Counted from the stretch's first letter, positions 53,226 to 62,354 are shown. The stretch is DNA of 64,000 nt from Bradyrhizobium niftali (GCF_004571025.1 NZ_SPQT01000003.1:355359-419358); one strand, 5' to 3'. The notes: generated by a model from the sequence alone, not told the origin. Made by a program: numbers and translations.

Positions 53226-54059
53226 CTATTTGACTGCGCCGGAGGTGAGGCCCGCGATGAGTTGGCGCGAAAGGATGACGTAGATCACGACGACCGGCAG
53301 GATCGCCATCGACAGTGCGGCGAGCACGGAATTCCAGTCGGTGATGTACTGCCCGAGAAACTGCTGCACGCCGAGCGTCACCGTGTGGGTCGAATCACTC
53401 GAGGTCAGGATCAATGGAAACCAGAGGTCGTTCCAGATCGGCACGATGGTGAAGACAGCGACCGTTGCGATCGCCGGTCGCAGTAGCGGGGCGACCACCT
53501 CGAAGAAGATGCGCGTTTCCGGGACACCGTCGCAGCGCGCGGCATCGCGCAAATCCTTGGGAATCTGCTGGATAAATTCGCTCAATATGAAGATCGACAT
53601 CGGCAGGCCCTGCGCGACATAGACCAGAATCAAGGCAGTCAGCGTGTCGTTAAGGCCAGCGGACCGCATCATGTTCAGGATTGCGACGGAGCCAAGCCGG
53701 ATCGGCACCATGATGCCGATCGACAGAAACAGCGCCAGCGCCGTCGAACCGCGGAAGCGGTACTCTGTAAGCGCCCAAGCCGCCATCGCCCCGAACAGCA
53801 GGACGAGCGCCATGCTAACGAGGGTCACGATCAGCGAATTCGAATAGTAAGTGAGGATATGTGAGGAGCGAAAGACCTTCTCGTAACCGACCAGGCTGAA
53901 GGTTGATGCGTCCGGCAGCGCGAGCGGACTCCCGAAGATGGCACTGCGCACCTTGAACGAATTCATCACGACGAGCAGGATTGGACCTACCGCCAGAAGG
54001 CTGTAGGCAATCAGGACGAGATGGACACCGATGCTCCTTGCGCGCTGGTCCGTCGTCAT
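53226..54059 (-). CDS. CUT1 ABC transporter permease (UgpE/MalG type)
   Basis: A 277-residue permease with six helices. The EAA coupling loop reads RDAARCDGVPETRIFFEVVAPLLRPAIAT (residue ~185). The first helix starts HLVLIAYSLLAVGPILLVVMNSFK. It pairs with the permease at 54069, nine bases upstream in transcription. The ending LIAGLTSGAVK is typical. Confidence 0.9.
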   Translation of the reverse strand: MTTDQRARSIGVHLVLIAYSLLAVGPILLVVMNSFKVRSAIFGSPLALPDASTFSLVGYEKVFRSSHILTYYSNSLIVTLVSMALVLLFGAMAAWALTEYRFRGSTALALFLSIGIMVPIRLGSVAILNMMRSAGLNDTLTALILVYVAQGLPMSIFILSEFIQQIPKDLRDAARCDGVPETRIFFEVVAPLLRPAIATVAVFTIVPIWNDLWFPLILTSSDSTHTVTLGVQQFLGQYITDWNSVLAALSMAILPVVVIYVILSRQLIAGLTSGAVK

Positions 54060-54068
54060 GCCTCCCCC

Positions 54069-55019
54069 TCAGAAAGCGTAACGGCGGATGCGCCGCTGAA
54101 CGAGGAAGAGATAGAGGCAGAGACCGAGCAGGATGATGAAGAACATCACGGTCGCGACCGCGGCGCCCATCGTCGGATTGCCGAGCTGGAGCTGATTGCC
54201 GAAGAAAGTGCGGTAGAAAAACGTACCGAGGATGTCGGTGGTGAAATTCGGCCCCGCAAGCGCGCCCTTGACCGAGTAGATCAGATCGAAAGCGTTGAAG
54301 TTGGCGACGAAGGTCAAGACCGAGACCAGGCTGATCGTCGGGAGGACGAGCGGAAGCTTGATGTGGAAGAAGATGCGGAACTGTCCGAGCCCGTCGACGC
54401 GTGCCGCGTCGATCAACTCTTCGGGGATGTTGAGCAGCGCGGCGTAGATCAACATCAACGGGATGCCGACGAATTGCCAGACAGAAATGAGGGATAGGGT
54501 GACGAGCGCGCTCGATTCGAGCCCCAGCCAGGGAGCAAATAGTGAGCCCAATCCGACGGCCTTCAAAGCGCCAGCCGCTACGCCCCAGAGCGGCGAAAGG
54601 ATCAGGTTCCAGGAGAAACCGACAATGACAACCGACAGCATCGTCGGGAGAAACATCACGGTTCGATAGAAGCCCTTGAGCCTAACGCCCGGCAGGCTGA
54701 GCAATCCCGCGAGCGCAATACCGATCGGATTCTGCACGCACATGTGCACGGCGAAGAATATCAGATTGTTTCTGAGGGCATTCCAGAATGGCTTCGACCA
54801 AAGCGCATCGCCGAGCAGCGTTTCGAAATTGGCGAGGCCGACGAATGATCGGGCTCCGGACGGATCGCTCGTGTAGGTGGAGAGCGCCATTGTCGCGAGG
54901 AGCGGATAGATCGAAAACAGGGAATAGATCGCTACCGCAGGCCCGAGAAAGAACAGCAGAAGGCCTGCGCGTTTTGCGCGAGGCATCTGGACGGTGATGT
55001 TGGAGACCGGTTCAGGCAT
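54069..55019 (-). CDS. CUT1 ABC transporter permease (UgpA/MalF type)
   Basis: A 316-residue permease with six helices; the EAA loop reads IDAARVDGLGQFRIFFHIKLPLVLPTISL (residue ~225). The ATG at 55019 gives the normal short N-terminus before LLLFFLGPAVAIYSLFSIYPL; an in-frame start at 55100 would add 27 residues across the hairpin region. The ribosome site is weak, which fits lower expression than the binding protein upstream. Confidence 0.9.
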   Translation of the reverse strand: MPEPVSNITVQMPRAKRAGLLLFFLGPAVAIYSLFSIYPLLATMALSTYTSDPSGARSFVGLANFETLLGDALWSKPFWNALRNNLIFFAVHMCVQNPIGIALAGLLSLPGVRLKGFYRTVMFLPTMLSVVIVGFSWNLILSPLWGVAAGALKAVGLGSLFAPWLGLESSALVTLSLISVWQFVGIPLMLIYAALLNIPEELIDAARVDGLGQFRIFFHIKLPLVLPTISLVSVLTFVANFNAFDLIYSVKGALAGPNFTTDILGTFFYRTFFGNQLQLGNPTMGAAVATVMFFIILLGLCLYLFLVQRRIRRYAF

Positions 55020-55116
55020 GACGGGAAGAGAGCACCTACCGTGCGTTATCGTCGCTGTCCGCTTGCGGCTCGTGCCATCTCTTGGCGAAGCGTGCAGCAA
55101 CTATCGACCAAGGACA

Positions 55117-55148
55117 GTCCCTCTCCCCGCGAAAGCGGAGAGAGGGAC
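55117..55148. promoter_or_regulatory. Strong hairpin between binding-protein and permease genes
   Basis: A 14-bp stem with one mismatch (GTCCCTCTC-CCCGC / GCGG-AGAGAGGGAC) closes a GAAA tetraloop, seven bases after the binding-protein stop on the transcribed strand. Without a T-run it is better read as an mRNA-stabilising or attenuating structure than a full terminator. Such hairpins often raise receptor levels over permease levels. Confidence 0.6.
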
Positions 55149-55155
55149 CTCTACA

Positions 55156-56418
55156 TTACTTGGTGGGCTTGTACCACTTGTCGAGGCCGTCCTGGAGTTG
55201 CTTGCCGGCAGCCTCGGGCGTCAGCTTGCCGTTGACCACCTGCGCGGACACGTTCCAGAGCTCGTTTTCGAGATTCGGCGTGCCGCGCGATAGTATCTGA
55301 TACGAATTGCGGATCGTCGACTTGCAGGCCTGCCGCCATCCGACCATCGTCGCAGCGACATCGTCTTCGACCTTCACCGGAGTCTTGGCAAGGGGGAAGA
55401 AGCCCGGAAGCGCGTTGGCGTAGATCGTTGCGAATTCCGGTGTCGTCAGCCATTCCAGGAACTTCTTGGCTTCCTCCTTGTTCTTCGAGGCTGCGTTGAC
55501 GCCCATCGCGATGTCGGTGTGATCCGAGATATAGCAATCCGTCGTGCCGGCCGGCTGCGGCGGCGGGAATGCACCCATGCCGAATTTCGCCTGGCCCCGG
55601 AACGTCGAGATGTCCCACGAGCCAGCCGCATAGATCGCGCCCTTGCCGAGCGAGAAGAGGTTCTGACTGTCGGCGTAGGTCTGCGCCTGGAAGCCCGATC
55701 CGAGATACGGGGCCCAGCTTGCGATCTCCTTGAAGGCCGTGACATATTGCGCGTCGGTGAGCTTCTCCTTACCAGCAATCAGATTGGCTCGACCCGTCTC
55801 GCCCTTCCAATAGTCGGGACCGATGTTCTGGAAGCCCATGGTTGCGGCCTCCCACTGGTCAGCCGTGCCCATCACCAGCGGGACATAAGTCCCTTCCTTC
55901 TTCAGCTTATCGAGCACGGCATGGAATTCGTCGAGCGTCTTCGGCTCGGTTACGCCGACCTTGGCGAAGGCCTCCTTGTTGTAGATGAACCCGGCGATAA
56001 CGGAGGCGATCGGAACACAGAAAGTGGTTTTGCCATCGTCGGTTTGCCACGCAGCCTTTGCGACATCGGAGAAATTGTCCATGCCCTTGATGCTGTCGAC
56101 GCTGTCGAGCTGATGCTTCTGGTAGAGCGCGAGCGAGGCATCGAACGGACGGCAGGTAATAAGATCGCCGGCGGTGCCGCCATCGAGCCGCGCGTTGAGG
56201 GCGGCATTGTATTCCTTGGGTGCCGAGGGCGCGAATTCGATCTTGATGTCGGGATATTGCTTGTTGAAGGCGGGAATGATCTTGGAGTTCCAGATGTCGG
56301 CGTCATCATTACGCCAGCTCTCGATCTTCAATGAGCCTGCCTTGGCCGACGCTAGCCCGGCGAGCAACGCCAACGCGGCAACCTCAGCTCCCAATGCGGC
56401 CTTGAATGTCCGTCTCAT
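55156..56418 (-). CDS. CUT1 ABC transporter solute-binding protein (family 1)
   Basis: A 420-residue periplasmic receptor with a Sec signal (TFKAALGAEVAALALLAGLASAKA) and the MalE-like pattern: LKIESWRNDDADIWNSKIIPAFNKQYPDIKIEF, GTAGDLITC, NKEAFAKVGVTEPKTLDEF and the GAIYAAGSWDISTFRG segment. It starts one base after the murQ stop, so the two are coupled. A GlcNAc, chitobiose or MurNAc ligand is suggested by the neighbours. Confidence 0.9.
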   Translation of the reverse strand: MRRTFKAALGAEVAALALLAGLASAKAGSLKIESWRNDDADIWNSKIIPAFNKQYPDIKIEFAPSAPKEYNAALNARLDGGTAGDLITCRPFDASLALYQKHQLDSVDSIKGMDNFSDVAKAAWQTDDGKTTFCVPIASVIAGFIYNKEAFAKVGVTEPKTLDEFHAVLDKLKKEGTYVPLVMGTADQWEAATMGFQNIGPDYWKGETGRANLIAGKEKLTDAQYVTAFKEIASWAPYLGSGFQAQTYADSQNLFSLGKGAIYAAGSWDISTFRGQAKFGMGAFPPPQPAGTTDCYISDHTDIAMGVNAASKNKEEAKKFLEWLTTPEFATIYANALPGFFPLAKTPVKVEDDVAATMVGWRQACKSTIRNSYQILSRGTPNLENELWNVSAQVVNGKLTPEAAGKQLQDGLDKWYKPTK

Positions 56419-56419
56419 G

Positions 56420-57364
56420 CTACGCTCCCTTGTTCGGGCCTTCGCCCTTGATTCCGTTGACCCTCGCGCGGCGCAACGCGTCGTCTATGCGGCCTTCCGC
56501 AGCAGCGAGCCAGTTGACGGCTTCGCTCATGCTGGCGGCGCCGCAGGCAATCAGCACCGCTGGCTTGACATCGCCGCCGGCCTCACGCAAGGCCGCTGCC
56601 GCTTTGGCGTCGCTGACGCTCGCGATCGTTGCGACGATCCCGCGCGCCCGCTCGCGCAACTTGGCGTTATCGGCCTTCAGATTGACCATCAGCCCCTGGT
56701 GGATGTGACCGAGCTCGAGTCCCATCAATGACGAGAGCATACCGAGCGCGGCCTTTTGCGCGGCGCCGGCCGCGAGCCGCGTCGAGCCGCGCAGCACCTC
56801 CTCTCCGCTTTCGAGCAGGATCGACGCGTCGGCGCCGATGAGCAACGGCGAGGCCGGATAGTGCGCGATGCCGACCACGAAGGCGCCGCGGCGACGCGCC
56901 TCTGCCGCCGCAGCGACGGTGAACGGCGTCGAGCCGCTCGCCGATACAGCGATCACGGCGTCGCGGGACAGATCGCCAAGCTCGGTCATGGCCCCCTCAC
57001 CGGCGACAGCATCGTCCTCCACCGCGCCGTCGATGCGAAACGGCTCGGCGGTCCCGCCGGGCAAGACAATCGCGATGCGGCTCTGGTCAAGGCCGAATGT
57101 ACCGGGAAGCTCGGCAGCATCTTCGGCCGCCGCAAGGCCGGAAGACCCCGCACCGGCATAGACCAGACGCCCGCCGGCTCGCCAAATGGCGGCGAGCCGA
57201 AGTGCCGCCGCGCGGATGTCGGTGGAGGCAGCCGCGACCGAAGCAATCGCCCGGCGGTAGGAAGCGAGCATCGCGTGCGCAAACTTCGCCTCATCGGTCG
57301 TCACGACGTCAGTGGTGTCGCCGCACCTCTCTCCGCCCGACTCCAAGTTCGGCAGTACCGACAT
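56420..57364 (-). CDS. murQ: N-acetylmuramic acid 6-phosphate etherase-like protein
   Basis: A 314-residue SIS-domain lyase related to MurQ, which removes the lactyl ether of MurNAc-6-phosphate to give GlcNAc-6-phosphate. Features: YAGAGSSGLAAAEDAAELPGTFG, where the catalytic Glu of the usual SECPPTFG motif is kept (AELPGTFG); AVEDD; SASGSTPFTVAA; and GSTRLAAGAAQKAALGMLSSLMG. A TTG at 57376 with AGAGG nine bases upstream is a possible earlier start. It is divergent from the N-acetylglucosamine kinase gene. GlcNAc-6-P made here would go to NagA, encoded nearby. Confidence 0.8.
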   Translation of the reverse strand: MSVLPNLESGGERCGDTTDVVTTDEAKFAHAMLASYRRAIASVAAASTDIRAAALRLAAIWRAGGRLVYAGAGSSGLAAAEDAAELPGTFGLDQSRIAIVLPGGTAEPFRIDGAVEDDAVAGEGAMTELGDLSRDAVIAVSASGSTPFTVAAAAEARRRGAFVVGIAHYPASPLLIGADASILLESGEEVLRGSTRLAAGAAQKAALGMLSSLMGLELGHIHQGLMVNLKADNAKLRERARGIVATIASVSDAKAAAALREAGGDVKPAVLIACGAASMSEAVNWLAAAEGRIDDALRRARVNGIKGEGPNKGA

Positions 57365-57382
57365 CGTGAATACCAATGGTAG

Positions 57383-57424
57383 ATACCTCTTGTATTCGTT
57401 TTAGCCACGTGACATACCACTTGT
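57383..57424. promoter_or_regulatory. Direct-repeat operator in the divergent murQ/kinase promoter
   Basis: ATACCTCTTGT at 57383 and ATACCACTTGT at 57414 are direct copies 31 bases apart (three helical turns), the second followed by CTAGA. HutC/NagR-type GntR proteins often bind TGGTATAGACCA-like dyads; the GntR gene at 58327 is the likely regulator. Confidence 0.5.
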
Positions 57425-57457
57425 CTAGAGGCGTTAAGAATTTTTTTAGGAGGCTCC

Positions 57458-58336
57458 TTGGCGACAGCCCGGTTCTTTCTCGGAGTAGACGGCGGCGCCA
57501 CCCGTTGCCGCGCGAGATTGCGGGACTCGTCTGGCCGCGAGCTCGGGCGCGGCCTCGGGCCGGCTTCGAACATCTATCTGGACTTCGACGAGGCGATGCG
57601 GGTCGTGCGTGAAACCATCGAATCCGCGATCAGCGCCGGCGCGCCACGGCAGGAGATCGCCCTCGGCCTGAGCCTTGCCGGGCTTTCGGACGACAACGAA
57701 GCGAAGCGTGTTTCCGCCGCCCTGCCCGGCTTCGCACGCATCGTCGCCGTTAATGATGCTGTCGCCGCCTGCGTGGGAGCCAATGGCGTCGGTGACGGAG
57801 GCCTAATCATCGCGGGCACGGGCTCGGCGGGCATCGCTCGCCTGGGAGAACGAACGACGATAATCGGCGGACGCGGCTTCTGGCTGGGTGACGACGGATC
57901 CGCCGCACGCCTCGGCGAATCGGCATTGCGCGCGACGCTGCGTGCGATCGACGGCCTCGAGCCGATGAGTGGGCTCGCCCAGGCGCTCGGGCGACGTTTT
58001 GATGATGATCCATTGCGAATGAGCCGCTGGGCAGCGGAGGCCAGACCCAGAGACTATGGCTCCTTCGCCCCCCAAATCCTTGACATCGCCAGGTCCGGAG
58101 ACAAGCGCGCACGCGAAATCGTCGGGGAAGCGGCCTGCGCGATCGCGGCGCTCGCGAACGCGCTGAACGCGCTCGGCGCCGAGCGCATTGCGCTCGCGGG
58201 CGGCTTCGGCGAGCCCTTGCGCCCGTTCTTGCCGCCTGATGTTGCCAAGCGCCTCGCCCAGCCGCGGCGCGACGCAGTCGACGGCGCGATCCTTCTCGCC
58301 GGCGGAACGCTCGCGGAGGACGCGGCATGTCCATGA
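57458..58336 (+). CDS. BadF/BadG-type N-acetylglucosamine kinase-like protein
   Basis: A 292-residue ASKHA-fold sugar kinase. FFLGVDGGATRCRARL is the phosphate-1 motif; IVAVNDAVAACVGA and GLIIAGTGSAGIARLGER form the sugar and phosphate-2 region; IALAGGFGEPLRPFL is the adenosine motif. It starts with TTG at 57458 after AGGAGGC and its end overlaps the GntR start by ten bases. It would phosphorylate GlcNAc or MurNAc on entry to the pathway. Confidence 0.85.
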   Translation: MATARFFLGVDGGATRCRARLRDSSGRELGRGLGPASNIYLDFDEAMRVVRETIESAISAGAPRQEIALGLSLAGLSDDNEAKRVSAALPGFARIVAVNDAVAACVGANGVGDGGLIIAGTGSAGIARLGERTTIIGGRGFWLGDDGSAARLGESALRATLRAIDGLEPMSGLAQALGRRFDDDPLRMSRWAAEARPRDYGSFAPQILDIARSGDKRAREIVGEAACAIAALANALNALGAERIALAGGFGEPLRPFLPPDVAKRLAQPRRDAVDGAILLAGGTLAEDAACP

Positions 58337-59082
58337 CGGTCGAAACGGCGCCGGGCCAAAAGCTCTATCGTGCCGTGGTCGACGCGCTTCGGCGCGAGAT
58401 CGAGACCGGACGCTTCGCGGAGACGCAACTGCTTCCGGCGGAGCGGGTGTTGTGCGAGCTGCTCGACATATCGCGCACCACGCTGCGAAAGGCGATCGCC
58501 GATCTGATCGCCGAAGGCGTGCTGTATCACCGCCACGGCGCGGGCACCTTCATCCATCGCGCAACGCCGCGCGTCGAACAGCCCTCGTCGCGCCTGACGA
58601 GTTTCACGGAAGACATGCGGCTGCGCGGATTGGAGGCTAGCTCCCGCGAGCTCGAACGCGGCGTGTTCCTGCCGACGCCGGAAGAGGCGATGATGCTTGG
58701 CGTACGACCGAACGACCGCGTGTTCCGGCTCGGACGCCTGCGCCTGGCCGACGGTTCGCCCATGGCAATCGAACGCGCCGCCGTGCCAATACGCTTTCTT
58801 CCTGAACAGGATTCGGTTGGCGCCTCGCTCTACGAGGCACTCTCCGCAAGGGGCTTCAAGCCAACCCGGGGCTTGCAGCGCTTGCGTGCGACCATCCTCG
58901 AACATGCGGATGCTGAACTGCTCTGCGTCGCGCCGGACAGCCCGGCGCTCTACATCCAGCGCATCGCCTACCTCGCCGACGGAGCCTGCGTGGAGTTCAC
59001 GAAGTCCTGGTACCGTGCCGACGCCTATGATTTCGTCTCCGAACTCACGCTGTCGCCCCCGGCCCGAAAGACGCACCGATGA
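58327..59082 (+). CDS. GntR-family regulator, HutC/NagR subfamily
   Basis: A 251-residue regulator. The winged HTH is LYRAVVDALRREIETGRFAETQLLPAERVLCELLDISRTTLRKAIADLIAEGVLYHRHGAGTFI (residues ~12-78), followed by a UTRA effector domain (SSRLTSFTEDMRLRGLEASSRELERG; ILEHADAELLCV). NagR/DasR-type proteins sense glucosamine-6-P or GlcNAc-6-P. It sits inside the rightward nag operon, overlapping both neighbours. The repeat in the murQ/kinase gap is a probable target. Confidence 0.9.
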   Translation: MSMTVETAPGQKLYRAVVDALRREIETGRFAETQLLPAERVLCELLDISRTTLRKAIADLIAEGVLYHRHGAGTFIHRATPRVEQPSSRLTSFTEDMRLRGLEASSRELERGVFLPTPEEAMMLGVRPNDRVFRLGRLRLADGSPMAIERAAVPIRFLPEQDSVGASLYEALSARGFKPTRGLQRLRATILEHADAELLCVAPDSPALYIQRIAYLADGACVEFTKSWYRADAYDFVSELTLSPPARKTHR

Positions 59083-60104
59083 GGACACACATGCTGCAGG
59101 AGATCGGCGAGGCCGGCGAAGCGGCTGCGCGCCAGCTCGGTCAGAATGCTGAACGGCTCGCTGAACTCGGAGCGCGCCTGCGTGCCCTCGATCCGCCGCT
59201 CGTCGCAACCATCGGCCGTGGTTCGTCGGATTGCTGCGCGCTCTATCTGAAATATCTCGTCGAGATTGTTTCGGGGGTGCCTTGTGTCTCCATCGGCCCC
59301 TCGATTGCGACGCTTTATCGGACGCCGATGCGGCTCGAAGGGAGCGTTTCCGTCGCGATCTCGCAATCGGGACGCAGCCCGGACATCGTGGAAATGCAGC
59401 GTGCCGCACGAGACGGCGGTGCGCTGGCCCTCGCATTGGTCAACGATGTGGCCTCGCCACTCGCGCAGGAGGCCGAAATCCTGCTGCCGCTCTGCGCCGG
59501 CACGGAACGTTCCGTCGCCGCGACCAAATCGATGGTGGCCGGTCTCGTCGCGGGGGCGAGCCTCGTCGCGGCATGGCGCGAGGATCGGCAGCTCGCAGAC
59601 GCCCTCGCCGGCCTGCCGGACGTCCTGCGCGCCCAAACAACGCCCCCACCCGCGACGATACTGGAAAGACTTGCAAACGCCCGCAGCGCCTTCGTGCTCG
59701 GCCGGGGCGCGACGCTCGCGATCGCCGCGGAAGCGGCACTCAAACTCAAGGAAACGTGCGCGATTCACGCCGAGGCCTACTCCGCGGCCGAGGTGCTGCA
59801 CGGCCCGGCCGAACTTGTAGCGTCGGGCTTCCCCGTCATCGCCTTCCTGCCGTCCGACCCGGCGCGCGAAGGCATGCTGCCGACGCTCACGGCGTTGGCC
59901 GACGCCGGAGCGACGGTGATCGTAATCGAAGCAGGCGGCGCCGATCAGTCGGATCGTCTCGCTACGGCACGAGTCGAGGCTCCCCTGTTGGAGCCCATCG
60001 TCATGATCCACCGCTTCTACCGGCTTGCCGAAGCGCTTGCGCTCCGGCTCGGGCGCGATCCCGACCGCCCGCGCAATCTGCGCAAGGTAACGGAGACCGT
60101 CTGA
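59079..60104 (+). CDS. Double-SIS sugar-phosphate isomerase (NagB-II glucosamine-6-phosphate deaminase type)
   Basis: A 341-residue protein with two SIS domains (residues ~30-165 and ~190-320) and no glutaminase domain, as in the NagB-II deaminases. TIGRGSSDCCALYLKYLVE, AISQSGRSPDIVEMQR and the C-terminal ETCAIHAEAYSAAEVLHGP motif match. It would turn glucosamine-6-P into fructose-6-P and ammonia. Its ATG overlaps the GntR stop (ATGA) and its stop overlaps the nagA ATG (TGATG). Confidence 0.85.
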   Translation: MRTHMLQEIGEAGEAAARQLGQNAERLAELGARLRALDPPLVATIGRGSSDCCALYLKYLVEIVSGVPCVSIGPSIATLYRTPMRLEGSVSVAISQSGRSPDIVEMQRAARDGGALALALVNDVASPLAQEAEILLPLCAGTERSVAATKSMVAGLVAGASLVAAWREDRQLADALAGLPDVLRAQTTPPPATILERLANARSAFVLGRGATLAIAAEAALKLKETCAIHAEAYSAAEVLHGPAELVASGFPVIAFLPSDPAREGMLPTLTALADAGATVIVIEAGGADQSDRLATARVEAPLLEPIVMIHRFYRLAEALALRLGRDPDRPRNLRKVTETV

Positions 60105-61240
60105 TGATCGTTCTGACCGGCGCGCGGATTTTCGATGGAGAACGCTTTCTCGATGACCGCGCGGTTGTCGTCGAAGGAGCGCGCATTGCCGCAATCGTTC
60201 CCCACTCCGAGAGACCAGACGGCGCAGTGCGGGATCTCGGCGGCGGCCTGCTTGCGCCCGGCTATGTCGACGTTCAGGTCAACGGCGGCGGCGGCGTCCT
60301 ATTCAACCAGGACCCGACGCCCGAAGGCATCGCCCGCATCGCGGCCGCGCACCGTAAACACGGGACCATCGGGCTGCTGCCGACGCTGGTGACCGACGCG
60401 CCGCAGGTGATGGCCGCTGCCATCGCTGCGACGGGCGAGGCGCGGCGTCTGACCCCTGCGGCACTCGGCATTCACCTGGAAGGGCCCTTCCTGGATCCGC
60501 GCCGCAAGGGGGCGCATGAACTCAGCTACATCCGCGACCTCGGGCGCGACGACATCGCGACAATCGCCAAGGCAGATTGCGGCGCAGTCATGCTGACGCT
60601 CGCGCCCAATCGGGTCGGGACCGAGAGCATCGCCGAGCTCGCGCGGCATGGCGTACTCGTCTCGCTGGGCCACTCCGACGCGAGCTACGAGGAGGGGCGC
60701 AGGGCCGTGGAGGCAGGCGCGCGCGCGTTCACCCATTTGTTCAACGCGATGAGCGCACCGACCGGGCGCGAGCCGGGCATGGTCGGTGCCGCGCTCGATC
60801 TAGACGAGGCGTTCGTCGGCCTCATCGCCGACGGCCATCACGTCCACGAGGCGAATTTGCGCATCGCGCTTGCTGCCAAGCGGCGCGATCGCTTCATGCT
60901 GATTACCGACGCGATGCCGCCGGCGGCTGGCGGCCCCGATCATTTCGATCTTCAGGGCCGCCGCGTGACGTGCGTTGACGGCTGCCTGCGGCTCGACGAC
61001 GGGACGCTCGCCGGCTCGGTTCTGACCATGGATGAGGCGGTGCGTTATGCGGTCAACGTCGTTAGGCTTCCGCTCGCCGATGCCCTCGCAATGGCATCGC
61101 GCGTTCCGGCGACGTTTCTCCGGCGCGATACTGAACTCGGCCGTATCGCACCAGGCCATCTCGCGAGCCTCGTGCATCTCGACGACGAGCTGCGGGTGCT
61201 GGAAACCTGGATCGAGGGCTGCCCCTCAATACCTGACTGA
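60104..61240 (+). CDS. nagA: N-acetylglucosamine-6-phosphate deacetylase
   Basis: A 378-residue metal-dependent amidohydrolase. Motifs: PGYVDVQVNGGGG, HLEGPF with the metal Glu (residue ~126), LGHSDASYEEG and HLFNAM metal His residues, ADGHHVHEA and the catalytic Asp in LITDAMPPA. The ATG at 60104 overlaps the preceding stop by one base; upstream in-frame codons lie within the SIS gene. With MurQ, kinase and SIS deaminase it completes conversion of GlcNAc-6-P to fructose-6-P. Confidence 0.95.
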   Translation: MIVLTGARIFDGERFLDDRAVVVEGARIAAIVPHSERPDGAVRDLGGGLLAPGYVDVQVNGGGGVLFNQDPTPEGIARIAAAHRKHGTIGLLPTLVTDAPQVMAAAIAATGEARRLTPAALGIHLEGPFLDPRRKGAHELSYIRDLGRDDIATIAKADCGAVMLTLAPNRVGTESIAELARHGVLVSLGHSDASYEEGRRAVEAGARAFTHLFNAMSAPTGREPGMVGAALDLDEAFVGLIADGHHVHEANLRIALAAKRRDRFMLITDAMPPAAGGPDHFDLQGRRVTCVDGCLRLDDGTLAGSVLTMDEAVRYAVNVVRLPLADALAMASRVPATFLRRDTELGRIAPGHLASLVHLDDELRVLETWIEGCPSIPD

Positions 61241-61256
61241 AGGACACAATTGAGCC

Positions 61257-62354
61257 ATGTCCTCGCTCTCCCTCTCCCCCACACAAAATGTTCGCGTTCT
61301 CGTGGTTGGCCTCGGCACCATGGGAACCAGCCATGCCCGCGCCTACAGATCGGTCGAGGGTTTCGAACTCGTCGGTCTTTGCACCTCTCGCGCGGCCGAT
61401 CGCGACGATCTCGAGGCCGAGTTTCCCACTCTTCCCCGCTTCGAAAGCTTCGACGAGGCGCTTACGCGTTTGCGTCCCGACGCAGTCGCGATCTGCACCT
61501 ACACCGAGCATCACGCCGCCATGGCGTTGCAGGCTTTCGCTGCTGGCGCGCATGTTTTCTGCGAGAAGCCGCTGGCCGACACGCTGGATGTCGCGCGGCA
61601 AGTCGTCAGTGCTGCACGCGCGGCCCGAAAGGCGCTCCTGATCGGCTATATTCTGCGCGTACATCCCGCATGGTCACGGTTCGTCGAAATCGGCCGAACG
61701 CTCGGAAAGCCGCTCGTGATGCGCATGAATCTCAACCAGCAGTCTGCGGGCTCCTTCTGGGAGGTGCACAAGAAACTCATGCGATCGACTTCACCGATCG
61801 TCGATTGCGGCGTCCATTACGTCGACATCATGTGCCAGGTGACGCGAGCGCGTCCCGTCGCGGTCCATGCGGTCGGGGCGCGACTGACCAGCGAGATCGC
61901 GCCGGCCATGTACAATTACGGCCATCTTCACATCATGTTCGACGACGGATCCGTCGGATGGTACGAGGTCGGCTGGGGTCCGATGATGAGCGAGACCGCT
62001 CATTTTGTGAAGGACATGATCGGCCCAAACGGCAGCGTGTCGATCGTCGCAAAAGAGAGTGCCGATGCGGGCGCGCATTCGGCGGAACATGATACGCATA
62101 CACGGACCAACGCGCTTCGCATCCATCACGCGGCGCGCGACGCCGAAGACCGCTTTGCGCAGCCGGACGAGTTGATCTCGACTGCTGATGACCCCGACCA
62201 TCAGGAGCTCTGCGAGCGCGAGCAGCGGCTGTTTCTGAGTGCGGTCCGTGGCGAGATAGACCTGTCCGAGCATCACGAGGACGCGATCAACTCACTCCGC
62301 ATCGTCTTTGCCGCCGACGAGAGCGTTCGAACCGGTGAAGTCATACGCCTGTAG
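61257..62354 (+). CDS. Gfo/Idh/MocA-family oxidoreductase of the amino-sugar cluster
   Basis: A 365-residue dehydrogenase: VLVVGLGTMGTSHARAYR, EKP motif VFCEKPLADT, and SPIVDCGVHYVDIMCQV in the C-terminal domain. It follows nagA by 16 bases. The role in amino-sugar use is unclear; oxidation or epimerisation of a glucosaminide or anhydro-sugar is possible. The C-terminus is long and polar but within family range. Confidence 0.85.
   Translation: MSSLSLSPTQNVRVLVVGLGTMGTSHARAYRSVEGFELVGLCTSRAADRDDLEAEFPTLPRFESFDEALTRLRPDAVAICTYTEHHAAMALQAFAAGAHVFCEKPLADTLDVARQVVSAARAARKALLIGYILRVHPAWSRFVEIGRTLGKPLVMRMNLNQQSAGSFWEVHKKLMRSTSPIVDCGVHYVDIMCQVTRARPVAVHAVGARLTSEIAPAMYNYGHLHIMFDDGSVGWYEVGWGPMMSETAHFVKDMIGPNGSVSIVAKESADAGAHSAEHDTHTRTNALRIHHAARDAEDRFAQPDELISTADDPDHQELCEREQRLFLSAVRGEIDLSEHHEDAINSLRIVFAADESVRTGEVIRL

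Noticed and set aside
58054..59436. Minus-strand open frame of 460 codons across the kinase, GntR and SIS genes
   Set aside because: It spans three well-supported genes on the other strand; high GC explains the lack of stops.
59231..60103. Long upstream extension of the nagA frame
   Set aside because: It lies wholly inside the SIS gene; the ATG at 60104 is coupled to that gene's stop and gives the normal NagA length.
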